Part shown: positions 40,714-52,120 of the stretch, one piece after another | Layout of the letters: every line of letters begins with the position of its first letter | Position numbering within the stretch: the first letter of the stretch is position 1 | DNA from: Ceratopteris richardii | Taxonomy: Eukaryota > Streptophyta > Polypodiopsida > Polypodiales > Pteridaceae | DNA: 64,000 bases | Direction of reading: 5' to 3' | NCBI GenBank assembly: GCA_020310875.1 | Contig: CM035428.1 | Location: 102,498,161-102,562,160 of the forward strand | Made by a program: the position numbers and the translations under genes | The notes under the pieces: generated by a model | Told to the model about the DNA's origin: nothing | What the model saw: the letters and a program-made list of their open reading frames with translations, nothing else | Databases searched by the model: none

Positions 40714-43077
40714 CCTGAGGTGATCAGGTGTCCAACTCAAAAATCCCGATCAACCCTTTGGACTTGAACACCTAGTGGTCAAATTCAAAGAGGGTTCGTA
40801 CATTGATAAGCAAGGAACCATGTATGTGGTTACCAACTTACCAGAATGGACATATGACTTTGGAAATATCAATCCTGAGAATGTGATAGGAGACCTAGGA
40901 TGAGGACCCAAGACTCCTTGAGGAAAATCTATCTTGACTAGGGTAATTACTCTAGAGTGGATTCCCCAAGACAACAAAATCATAGAACTATTCTTGAAGA
41001 GAGAAACAATGGAAGCCTTTTGGAGATTCAAACTAGACCAACCTAGCAGAACAGGCAAAGTCATTATCTATGAGTTCAAAGATCCAGAGATACCAAGTAA
41101 AGTTGTCTATTTGGATAACACATCGGAAAGAATGTTCTTGACGAAAGAGCATGACAGGCATGCATACACTTGGAAGAGTGAATTGATTTTCCCTCCACCA
41201 AGATCTAATGTCTGCCATGGCCGTCAAGGAGCAAGATCATACCAAGCTCATGAAACCTAGAGGAAAAGAGCTAGAGAGAGACCTGAGGTAAGCTTTGCAC
41301 ACAATGTGGGTAGAGATAGATCATGACTTGAAGGTGAAAGACCTGAAAGAGAGAGACATTGAGCGCATAGGCATCAAAGAGATGAACATGATTTTCCATT
41401 GCCTAGACCGTGAGAATACCGAAGAACCCTTAGAACCTCTCAAGTGGTCAAGGCAATGAAGAACTATTTTGACGGGTTAGGAGATCCTTATGATCATTGG
41501 GCCGAATTCAAACAAATGTTAAGCAGTTGAATAGGTTGAGGACTTGTTCTCATAGTTCGAGGCATTTGGTTTGACTCTCAAGGGTACTCTCTTAGCTTGG
41601 TTTCAATCTCTAAAGAGCCACAATTACCAAAACATATGTCAACTACTAGAAGAATTCATTGTAGAATTTTCCAAGAGTGGCATCAGGCAATGCTTGATCC
41701 ACAACTTCAAGCAGACACCCCAAGAAAAAGTGCAACTTGTAGGAAGATGATTCAGACTGTACTTAAAAAGATGCCGTATTCCAGAGTTACCCACACCGGC
41801 CAAACAAGTGGCCTTGTTTCTAGATGGCTTACTAAGCGCCAAGTTAAGATCATATGTGTACTTGAAAGAGCCTAGATCCATAGAAGAGTGTGTGCCGATG
41901 TGCATTGACATAAAGACAACTTGGTTGAGGAGTTAGATTGTCCAAACTCTTTAAGGATTTTGAGAGTTCTACTAGTCATACTTCCAGAGCCTCCACTGAG
42001 ATAGATGAAATAGCTAAGCAGGTTGTCAAGAAGCTAGGAGTTCAAAATAGACAAACACCAAGGGTCATCTCATTGAAGTGATGTTACAACTGTGGAGGAG
42101 ACCACATGGCTAATGTTTGCCCGATGATGGCTCAACCCCAAGGAAACCCTAATGCTCCATATTGCACTCTTGAGAGAAAATGCACAAACCATACAGCTCA
42201 AGATTGTCCCTACAATAGGCAGGCTATTAGACAAAATTATCAGCAACCTTACCAATAGGGTAGGTATCAAAATCAATACCAACAACCATATTATAGGCCA
42301 CAACAACAATATCAGGCACTATATAAGCCACAACCACTCCTAGGAAACCAACCTCCACCTCCTGCCAATGTGATTCCAGATAAGTATGCAATGGCAGAGG
42401 AAAATCCTAATAGAGCATTGGTGCTAATAGCCCCGTTAGTCTCAGAAAATGACTCTCATGCTCATAGTTCTAACTACACCCATGAACATAGTCCATGAGC
42501 TTATTACACAGAGTCACCTGAGCACAGTGAGATTTATCCGTATCAATATGAGGCACCACCTATAGAAGCAAACTGGGAGCCAAAATACTCCATTGTCATG
42601 TATACGAATCCAAACCCCACACCCCAATTGAAACAAATGAAACCACAAGCCCCTAGAGGACCATGTTTTAGACGTCAGGGTGACCATTTCATTCGTGAAT
42701 TTCCCCACCCATCAACTCTAGGACAAGGACAAAACATCACAATACAAGGCTTTTGTTCTGAGTGCGGCAAAGAACATCTTCCGAGAGATTGACCAAGGAA
42801 CCCCTCTAGTGCACCCAAGGTTAGACCAATTAATGTGGTAGGTTTAGTGGTGGATTCAAGTTCAAGTAGCATTAATGTGGCTCCTATACATGCAGTTACT
42901 AGGGAACAAGCCTTACAACAAGCAAAACTAGCTGAACAATCAGAGTCAAGTGAATCAAGAGAGCCTAGTAAAAGGAAAACAAGAACATGGAAGGATACTA
43001 GGGAGAAGGCCAATCATAAATGGACTAAAAAGTTATCCGAACTAGAAGAAAGCCTAAAAGACAAAAAACAAAAATAG
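40714..43077 (+). pseudogene. gag of the old Ty3/gypsy element (right of the nested insertion)
   Basis: Resumes the gag interrupted at 23885. YIDKQGTMYVVTNLPEW (about 40796) matches YVDKIGHIYIVTEFPER of the younger gag. Capsid-like sequence runs 41450-41900. A knuckle CYNCGGDHMANVC lies at 42075, the degenerate CFRRQGDHFIREF at 42663 (lost Cys residues), and CSECGKEHLPRD at 42755. A charged C-terminus is open at 42835-43077. Many stops and frameshifts; no long frame survives. Confidence 0.75.
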
Positions 43078-43159
43078 AAGACATTGCATCTCAAAACCCC
43101 TCGCATGATGAAACTCCATCCACTCCACTTCATCCCACCCCACCAGCAGCTACCCTCGA

Positions 43160-46100
43160 GGAGATTTAGAGATTGAACGGACAAAAATATGCATGAAAAT
43201 GGTAGAACTAGCTCAAGCTATGCTGGAGACCAATCAATTGCTTAATCAGACAAATTCTATCAAACCAAATTTGCATTTCCAAGGCTTATTAGATTATCTA
43301 TCGTCTCAAGAACAAACATACAAGCAGTAGTCAATAAATCTTGATTTAGATATAGATTAAATATTACTCAATTTTTTTTACATTTGAATGAACTGAAAGA
43401 AAAATATTTTCAATAAGTAACTTTATCAATCAATTAATTTAAGATTGTAGATACGAAAATTTGCACTTCCATTCTCAAAATTTGTGAAAAATGATGACTA
43501 ATTCGTAGATGTGGACGAATCATGGTCATTTGTTGAAAAGACTAGAGCAGTTGGTAAATAAGCCGCAAGTTTCTTTACCGCCACAGGATCAACCAGTTGC
43601 TGAAAAGAAAGCTCACCACCAATGAAAGTTTATGTTTGTGATTCCATAGATGATGGAACACCTCTTTCAATTGAATAATACTCTCAAGAGTTCTTGTGGG
43701 AAATATAAGAAGAGAAATGGGCCAAGGAGAAGGGTAATCCTCCTCCTATTCCTGAAGTTGATGATCTTCATGATCAATTTCCCCAAGGCATTCCATCTAT
43801 TTATGGAGACCAAGTAGAGCAATAAGAGGATGAAAGAATGGATTTTGAATCTAATTCTTTGCAAGAGTTGCCACAATTCACAAAGCCATGGCAATTTGAA
43901 TCTCTTCAGATTAGAGCTCCCACAATATTGATAAGAAATGAAGACTCAGTGGTTCCCAGAAACACTGAAGTCGTGAAGAACATTAAAGTGTTGTGTCATC
44001 TCACTTTAGAAGAGCTGTTCGAAGTAAAACCTGAGTTATGGAAACATGTGGCGAATCAAGTTCTAGAACTTGGTTCCAATATGTCAAAAGCAGGCTGTAC
44101 GTAGAAAGTCCTAGAGATACCTCTAGACAAAATAGGAGACATGAGTGAAGGTGAAGAAGGTAATACTTATCTTCCAATCACCTACCAAGGTTACATAGTC
44201 AAAGCTATCTTGGATTCAGGTGTTGATGTTGCGACTGCGACCACCTCTTTGTGGAAGCAATGGGGCAAACCCGCATTGCGACCAAATAGAATGAAGCTTC
44301 AAATGGTTGATGGCCATGTTGAAAGACCTCTAGTATTGCTAGAAGGGATAACTCTAACCACTTGTGGGCTAGAGTTTGAACAAACCTTTGCTATATGTGA
44401 CTTTCGCCAAAATAACGTCTATGAAATGATTCTAAGAAGACCCTTCCCACAATAACTACAAATAGTACATGATTAGGGAACCAACTCTTTGTACTTGCAT
44501 CACTAAGGGGTCACAACCAAGGTCAATTTGAAGGATTATACATTCAGAGATGTACCACCCCTACAATGGAATCCTATCCACAAGGCACAAGAAGATTCAA
44601 TCTCTGTGCATTTTGAAAGTTCTTCTGATCCATTCTGGATGCATGAAGATACTCACTAGTGGATGTACAAGGTTGTATACGAAGAAGAAAGATGCCTAAA
44701 AGCGAGAGAAGAAGGAACTTCTCAAGAAGCTAGACCGGTTAGAGACCCAGCCTACACATCGATGATCTTTCTAGATGAGGAATTTGAGCCTCATGGTTGG
44801 GTAGAAATCTTAGCTACCATGGACATTGCTGTCAATGAAGAACAGTGGAAACCTCATTGTGATGAGGAGGGTTATGATATCTCGGTGTTCATGTTTGAGA
44901 CTTTGCTAGAAGAATGTGACCCTAGTGATGTCATAGAAGATCTAGAATCCATTGTGATGGATAATTGCTTGAATTCAGAGGAGCACTATCTAGAAAATGT
45001 AGGAGTATTACCCAAAAAGAAGAAGAACCTCTCACCAGTATCAAAACGATAAATTCAAGGGAGGAAAGTGTAGTTAAAAGAAAAAGAAAAGAAAAACCAA
45101 AGAATTTCAAGAAATATGAAGTTGAAGACCGAAAAAGTTTGGAACGAATGCCTAAGAGAGAGGCCATCATAGGAGAAGCATATGATAATAAAGAAAAAAC
45201 CAAAAAAATTGTAGTAACCATTGAGGAGAACGAAGAGCAATGTACATACATAGGATAAGACCTAAGTGCAGAAGAAGAACTAGAGCTTGTAGCTTTATTA
45301 AGGAAATATAGGGATGTGTTTGCATGGACCCATAGAGACCTAAAGGGGGTAGATCAAAAAATATGTTCTCATATGATCCCCATGATACCTGATGCCAAGC
45401 CCACTAAACAGAAGCCCTACACATATAATGACACATGTAGCCAAAATAAAAGAAGAAATTGACAGATTTATTGAAGCCGGATTTGCATACTGAATGGGTG
45501 TCCCCCATCATAGTGGTGCCCAAGAAGAATGGGAAATTGCAGGTGTGTATTAACCTTAAAAAAAAGTTAATTTTGCTACGATTAGAGATAGCTACCCACT
45601 TGCAATCACCGAACATTTATTGGAGTGTGTTGCAAGCAAGGAAGTTTATAGCTTCCTTGATGGATTTTGAGGTTACAATCAAGTAGCCATTGCCACAGAA
45701 GATCAACACAAAATTTTCGTTGCCACAAAGTGGGGAATCTTTGCATTTTGTGTGATGCCATTTGGGCTCACCAATGCACCTACAACATTCCAAAGGCTCA
45801 TGTGTTATGTCTCCAAAGAGTTCTTGCAAATGAGCTTAGAAGTATATGTAGATGATTTATGTGCTCATTCCCAAGAAAGAAGATACCACATGCCTGAGCT
45901 CAGACAAATCTTCAACAAGTGTAGAGAATATCGAGTGTCTCTGAACCCAAAAAAGTGTGTGTTCATGGTACTTCAAGGTAAGATCTTAGGTCATATTGTT
46001 TCTAAGAATGGAATATCAACAGATGAGGATAAAGTAAGAGCTATAGCAGAGCTACCGAGGCCAAGGAATGTTAAAGAGGTACAAGCTTTTATGGCCATTG

Positions 46101-48540
46101 TGGATATTACTGCAGGTTTATCCACATGTATGCAATCATAGCTAAACCTCTTTATGCTTGTTGATAAATTTTGAGTGGAACAACGAATGTGAAAAATCCT
46201 TCAATGAGTTGAAGAGATGTTTGTGCACAACACCAATACTGACCACTTTTGATTGGAATAAAAAATTCCATGTACATGTAGATGCATCCAATTATGCAAT
46301 AGGATGCATGTTAGCACAACCCACAGGTGAAGGAAATCTAGATTTGCCTATAGCATATGCTAGAAGACAATTAAATGCATGTGAAAGAAACTATACAACA
46401 ACTAAGAGAGAAGGCTTAGGCATGGTGTATATTGTGAAGAAGTTTAGATACTATCTATTGGCCAACAAGTTCAAGTTTTTTACAGATCATCAAGCTTTAT
46501 TATATTTGGTCAATAAACCTTGCAATACAAGACGCTTAGTAAGATGGTTCCTCTTACTAATGGAATACGAATTTGAAGTGGTTTTTAGGAAAGGTAGGAC
46601 CCACCTTAGGGTGGATCACCTTTCTCGCATCATGTTAGGAGAGTCACCAAAAGGAGTGTCTGATGAATTGCCTGATGCTTATCTCTTATCTGGAAGTTGT
46701 TCCTAAATGGGCAAATAAGTTGGTACCTATTCTAACCTTCAGACTTCCAAATAAGAATGTGAAAACAAACAAAGAAGAAATTATAAAATCACAAAAATAT
46801 CAAATATTGGTAGAAAGTATGTAAAAACAAGATACAGTGAGTGTATAAGCTTGTTGTGTCGAGGACGATGAACATAGTAGTTGGTTGCAACAAGCCCATG
46901 AAGGATTGGTAGGAAATCACTATTCTAAAAAATGAACATTGTAGAATCTAAAACATTTAGGAGTGCATTGGCCTAGTATGGATAAAGAAATACATGAGTG
47001 GATTAAGAATTTTCCAGTGTGCAAGGAGAGACCCCCAATGGATCATGACACCCTTTATCAGATGTCATTAATTTTGGAATGGAGCACTCCATTGGTAGAA
47101 TTTATGAAATCAAGAACACTACCCAGTGAGGCTAGCCTAGCAAGAGAATGAAGCATGGAACAAGAGGCTCATGACTATGCCTTAGTAGGAGAAAAACCTA
47201 TACCAAAGAGGCAAAGATGGTTACTTAAGATCATGCGTTCACGAATCATACTATTTGAAGATCTTAGAAACTGCACATAGTGGTGTGGCAGGTGGACACT
47301 TTGGGCCTGATCGAGTAATTAAGACCATTCTATTCTCCAAACTTTGGTGGCCCGCTCTTCATATGGATGCACATACCTATGTGAAGAAATGTGACACATG
47401 CCAACGTGCACAATACCCGATCAAAAAAGACAAGATGCCTTTGAGGCAAATGATGGAAGGATGCACATTCTCGAAGTGGGGTATAGGCTTTGTAGGCCCT
47501 ATTAACCCCTCAGCTAGAAACTCCCATGCAGAGTTCATTATTGTAGCCACAAATTACCTTATAAAGTGGGTAGAAGTCAAAGCCATGACAAAGAATGATG
47601 CTCAAAAGATAGCTAAGTTCTTATTTGAGAACGTGTTCACCAGATACAGGTTACCAATAGAGTTAGTAAGTGATGGAGGTACACACTTCTTGAATGAAGT
47701 CATTGAAAATCTTCTCCAAGAATTCATGGTGATACATAAGAAGCCTGCTCCCTATCATCCACAAGCTAATGGACAAGCCGAGAGCACAAATAAGATCCTA
47801 TGTAATGTATTGAAAAAACTGACAAATAATAAATAATCTGATTGGGATAAACAACTTCATCATGCTCTTTGGGCTTACTGAGTTGCCTACAAAACGATAC
47901 TTAGTACCACCCCATTTCAGATGGTCTTTGGACAGAATGATGTGCTACCATTAGATTTCTTGATCCCGACTTTAAAGGCAACACAAGAGCATGCATGGAA
48001 TGGACATGAGTTGTCCTCTAGGATCTTTGATCTAGAATGCTTAGGTGAAACAAGGCTACGAGCAGGAGCAGACATCTATGCTGCAAAGTAAAGACAAAAA
48101 GCATATTTTCATGCACATGTCATGGATAAAGGATTGAAAGAGGAAGACCTAGCGTTGGTCTATAAACCAAAGAAACATGCTCATAAACTAGAAAAACACA
48201 GATAAGGACCCATGATCATTAATAGAATTTCCACTAGGGGTGTGGTTCAACTGGCCACTCCAGAAGGTGACATCCTGCTAAGCTATGTTAGTGGATGTTG
48301 AGTCAAGCTATATCAAGAACCTCTTACAGAGGATATGCTAATGAGACTCAATACTGCTAAGAAGCGAAAAGATGAAGAGTTGAGGGTTCGAGAAGACTCA
48401 CAAGCAGAGGCTAGAGAACGTATTAGGAGAAATTAATTAAGGCGATTAGGCCTAGATACATCTTCAACAATAGTAAGAAGAAAATCATCAAGGGTATGGG
48501 TTTGGAAGCCAGAAACACCAGTAGCACCCACAGAATGAAA
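43160..48540 (+). pseudogene. pol of the old Ty3/gypsy element
   Basis: Linker with IERTKICMKMVELAQAMLET (about 43175) precedes an A/T-rich stretch at 43330-43500. Protease: KAILDSGVDVATATTSLWKQWG at about 44200. Acidic linker to 45050. RT: TEWVSPIIVVPKKNGKLQVCINLKK (45495) and MPFGLTNAPTTFQ..VYVDDLCAHS (45755-45875). RNase H: HVDASNYAIG (about 46270) and TDHQALLYLVNK (46483). First zinc module remnant ends FPVCKERP (about 47010); the second has AHSGVAGGHF..CDTCQRAQ (47270-47410). Integrase has GIGFVGP (Asp lost), SDGGTHF and QAESTN. GPY module LIINRIS.RGVVQLATPEGDI lies near 48210. After an Arg/Glu-rich helix it goes straight to VWVWKPE (about 48500), with no second protease. Multiple frameshifts and stops. 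Confidence 0.85.
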
Positions 48541-49680
48541 GAGCCAACCACGAGGGATACAAAATTTAATAAACCATCTATAGATGAAGAGGCCAAAAGT
48601 GATCGGTATGCAAGAAACCGCTGTTTCTAAAATGGATCCTTATAAGGAGGAATGATTTTTTGTCAAGTTGAAATCCAATGGATACCTCCAACAAAGGCTG
48701 CATCAACATCTGCAAGAACATTGAAAGCCTCGACGTGCAACAACCATGTGCCTTTGACATAACCTTGTCTTTGCACCATTCACGTCATGCATTTCCAAAG
48801 TGTGCATTAATATAAGGCCACATTACAAGGCCATGCATAGACACAATTGAGAAACCGAGGCACATGAGACACACTTAACACATGTAAAATATTTTCTTGA
48901 TACTAACCTCTTTCTTCTTGTTTTATGCCATTGTTCCAAAAAAAAAAAAAAGAAGAACAACAAAACAAAAAAAAAGGGGGCAGGACAAGACTGTATGATT
49001 GAAGAATCTCAACAGTGAACCATCAGCAAGGACATCCATCAACAAGAAAGACAAGACAATGGTCAATCACCATGATGTGGTTACAACACAAAGAGATGAA
49101 TATCGATGGATCTTTCATATTGGTAAGAATCACCTACTTCGGCAACAATATAACCATGATAGATTAGGAAACCTCTTTGTTAGCATACCCTTGAGCACTT
49201 AGCTCAAGACCCAATTTCTTGCACCATACTTCTTCCAATGCATTTCCCAAGTATGCATGCATAGGGCCACATATGTTCTTCAACCCATGCACTAACACAC
49301 TTACCCATCATTCATTATGGGTCAGATGTACTTGAAAACCACGTTTAAAAGATCCAAAGGACATCAAGGTTATGAAATCAGTACCTATGAAGCAATTCAT
49401 AGCTGACAAATCCTCAAAATCACCATGGACAACCTCTTTTGAGCCACTCACAAATTTTGATAGCTCACAAATACACCATCATGCTGGAATCCAAGGAAGA
49501 GATACATGCAAAGGGACTAAAACTTGTAAAAGGCTAGCAGCGACAAAAACGAAGAACCAATCAACACACCCTACTACATTTGAAAGAGAGACAAACTTGT
49601 TGATACATGATGGACACTACCTCTCAAAGTACTACATGGAACAACCACTTGAACAAGGGTCTGTCAAGAACGAGAGACTC
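48541..49680 (+). other. 3' untranslated region of the old element
   Basis: Short ORFs at 48999-49202 and 49372-49701 show no motif, and no coiled coil resembling the third ORF of the younger element is present. An A-rich stretch lies at 48939-48975. The region ends at the polypurine tract. Confidence 0.5.
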
Positions 49681-49695
49681 GAGAGGGAGGGGGAG
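49681..49695 (+). other. Polypurine tract of the old element
   Basis: GAGAGGGAGGGGGAG lies immediately before TGTTGACACTC, which has the form of an LTR start. Confidence 0.7.
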
Positions 49696-50520
49696 TGTTG
49701 ACACTCAATGTCAAGCACAAAGCATGGGGGCACATTAAAGAAGTGGACATACAAGAGAAGAGAGAGCATGTAGGGAGCTCCAAGAACTATATGTCAAATG
49801 TTTAGAAGAAATTCCTATAAAAATAGTGATTTTCATCACTAAAAACCATTATGAGTGTTGACACTCAATGTCAAGCACAAAGCATGGGTCCGCATTAAAG
49901 AAGTGGACATACAAGAAGAGAGAGAACATGTAGGGAGCTCCAAGAAGTATATGTCAAATTTTCAAAAGAAATCCCTATAAAATAGTTTTTTCATCACTAA
50001 AAACCATTGTAAATATCATTTCACATTTTTGTAATTCCATTTTGTTCAAGGCGAGGAGTTCTCAAGCTTGAAAAATATTTTAGACTCCATTTGAGCCCTT
50101 AAATAAGCTTTGGAACTTAATTTTTAACTAGGCCAGACATTAGGTCTGGACAGGGCCAAAACTACTCAAAAAACTATAAAAAAAACTAGAGAGCTCATTT
50201 TTCAGGTGAGTTGTTAGAGATTTGAGCTTTTGTAAGAGAATTCTTTTGTAATGGAAGACCTTCCATTGTTCTACTCTTTGCTCTTACCTTGTGTGCGTGT
50301 GTGTGTATGTGTGTGCATGCTTGTGTGCTTCTCACTCACGCACTTGTGCCTTCACTTGCTCATGGTCTTCATACTAGTCCTCACGTCTCCGTGGATTGAC
50401 ATTTATGAGGTGGATCTCCTCACGTTGGCACTTACCATTGTGCTAGAGTAACACGCCGAAAGAGTGAAAAAGTGCCTCGGTAGTCCCAAGTGTGTTCACA
50501 CACATCACCATTGAAATATA
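49696..50520 (+). repeat. Putative 3' LTR of the old gypsy element, with a 160-bp tandem duplication
   Basis: Begins TGTTGACACTCAATGTC after the purine tract. The first 160 bp (49696-49855) are repeated directly at 49856-50012 with about 90% identity by eye. Each copy has a TATAAAA box (49816-49822 and 49976-49982). The right boundary is uncertain, because the 5' LTR is not in the window (lost left of 23577). Confidence 0.55.
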
Positions 50521-50728
50521 TCAATAGGTCTAAAAGCTTATATCACACTAAAGATCAAGTCATAAGACATGATCTTAAAAAAAAACTTCAAAGGATCTAT
50601 GGAACAATAATTGAAGACAAATATAGATCATAGTTAAGCTGACTTAGATAAGTAACAACCGTCTATGCCATCAAGCATATACCATGATATCCTTCTACCA
50701 AATCAACCAATAAGCAATATTTAAATCT

Positions 50729-50810
<82 letters not shown>

Positions 50811-51729
50811 AAAACTCCTTCTAATATTCATATAATTATATCCCATAACCAACCTTCTTTTGTTGGCTCTACCCCTAAAATACCCAAAAATAGGGATTCC
50901 AACATTATCACAACCATGCTAAGTCTTCATGTTCAAAAACACATTGAGAAAGTAAGAATCACTTGATTACCATCTCGTTTAGTAATTCATCATGGTAGTA
51001 TGCAAGCTTAGAATCTGATTTCTCATTGCTTGATATATATGAAAAGGGCAATCTTCCTACATATCACACTTCAAAAAGACTAGATAGTTTAACCCCTAAA
51101 ATCAACTCCAAAATATAGATTCACAATCCAACCATCCAATTATTATTTTTAACATGCCAATTCACCACAATCACCTATTCTAGTCAAGACTAAAATCATC
51201 CTTGCATACTCATAGAAGTACCTAAGACCTGTGATTTATCATAACAAAGTTGCCACTTTATGTAGAAGCCATCCATACTTAACAACTCTACAATTTCCAC
51301 TATACTTGTTGTGCCATAACTACACATATAAAGACACAATAATCCAAAAAAGCATTACACAACCATCATTATTATTCCTAAAGTTTTTGTTAAGCATCCT
51401 GTCCTTTCATACATCCCATACCATGAATCAATCTATTGAGATAGGCTACTAATGATACTAATATTATATAGACCAACCAATTCATCTTAATAAGCCACTA
51501 CTTAAACACACCCATTTAGAGTCACAACATAATATAGGAAAAATAATATTGAAACAAAAGATATCACCTAGAAAACTCAACATTATACCACAACTATCCT
51601 GAGTTCAATCCGCAAATGTCGTAGTGCATGGGTTGAATTATTGAAAGAAGATTCTTGCAAAACATGATTGGCAAAGACATCAACATTAAGCGCAAGATTT
51701 GTTTTTTGTTTCTTTTATGTAGTGTTCTT
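50521..51729. other. AT-rich DNA without a gene
   Basis: No ORF with recognisable content. Contains the TA microsatellite (next entry). This is the left flank into which the minus-strand copia element is inserted. Confidence 0.5.
50729..50810. repeat. (TA)38 microsatellite forming an 82-bp palindrome
   Basis: Pure TA from 50732 to 50807, flanked by CCT and AGG so that the whole 50729-50810 block is self-complementary. Length is likely variable. Confidence 0.9.
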
Positions 51730-52108
51730 TGTCACGAGGAAGGAGATAAGGAAGAGAGCTCACACACACACTCTCACAATCAAAGAGAAGCACACACTCA
51801 GATTGAGGCAAGTAAGAATGATATTCTTCTTCTTCTTCTAGTACATAGAAAGGAATGTACAAGAATGACCTAAAACAAGAATACAACAGGTGCAATATAT
51901 AAAGACCAGTACATAAGGAAAAACCTAATGTCCACGAATGAGTGAGTTGGCAAGAAACAAATGTGCCATCACTCTCGATAGATAAATCTAATAAAGTTCA
52001 ATGAAGTATTCGTGACATATATTGGCGTGACCACTATACATATTAGAGAAACGAAAAAGTGATACGTGTCATCCCGGATCATCACATGTTGAGCTTGATA
52101 TCTCAACA
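51730..52108 (-). repeat. 3' LTR of the minus-strand copia element (379 bp)
   Basis: The plus strand runs from TGTCACGAGG to TCTCAACA. Its first ~98 bp match 56843-56940 almost exactly. On the minus strand it begins TGTTGAGATATC directly after the purine tract CTTGAGGGGGAG (52120-52109). Confidence 0.85.
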
Positions 52109-52120
52109 CTCCCCCTCAAG
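52109..52120 (-). other. Polypurine tract of the minus-strand copia element
   Basis: The minus strand CTTGAGGGGGAG abuts the LTR start, as in plant copia elements. Confidence 0.8.
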
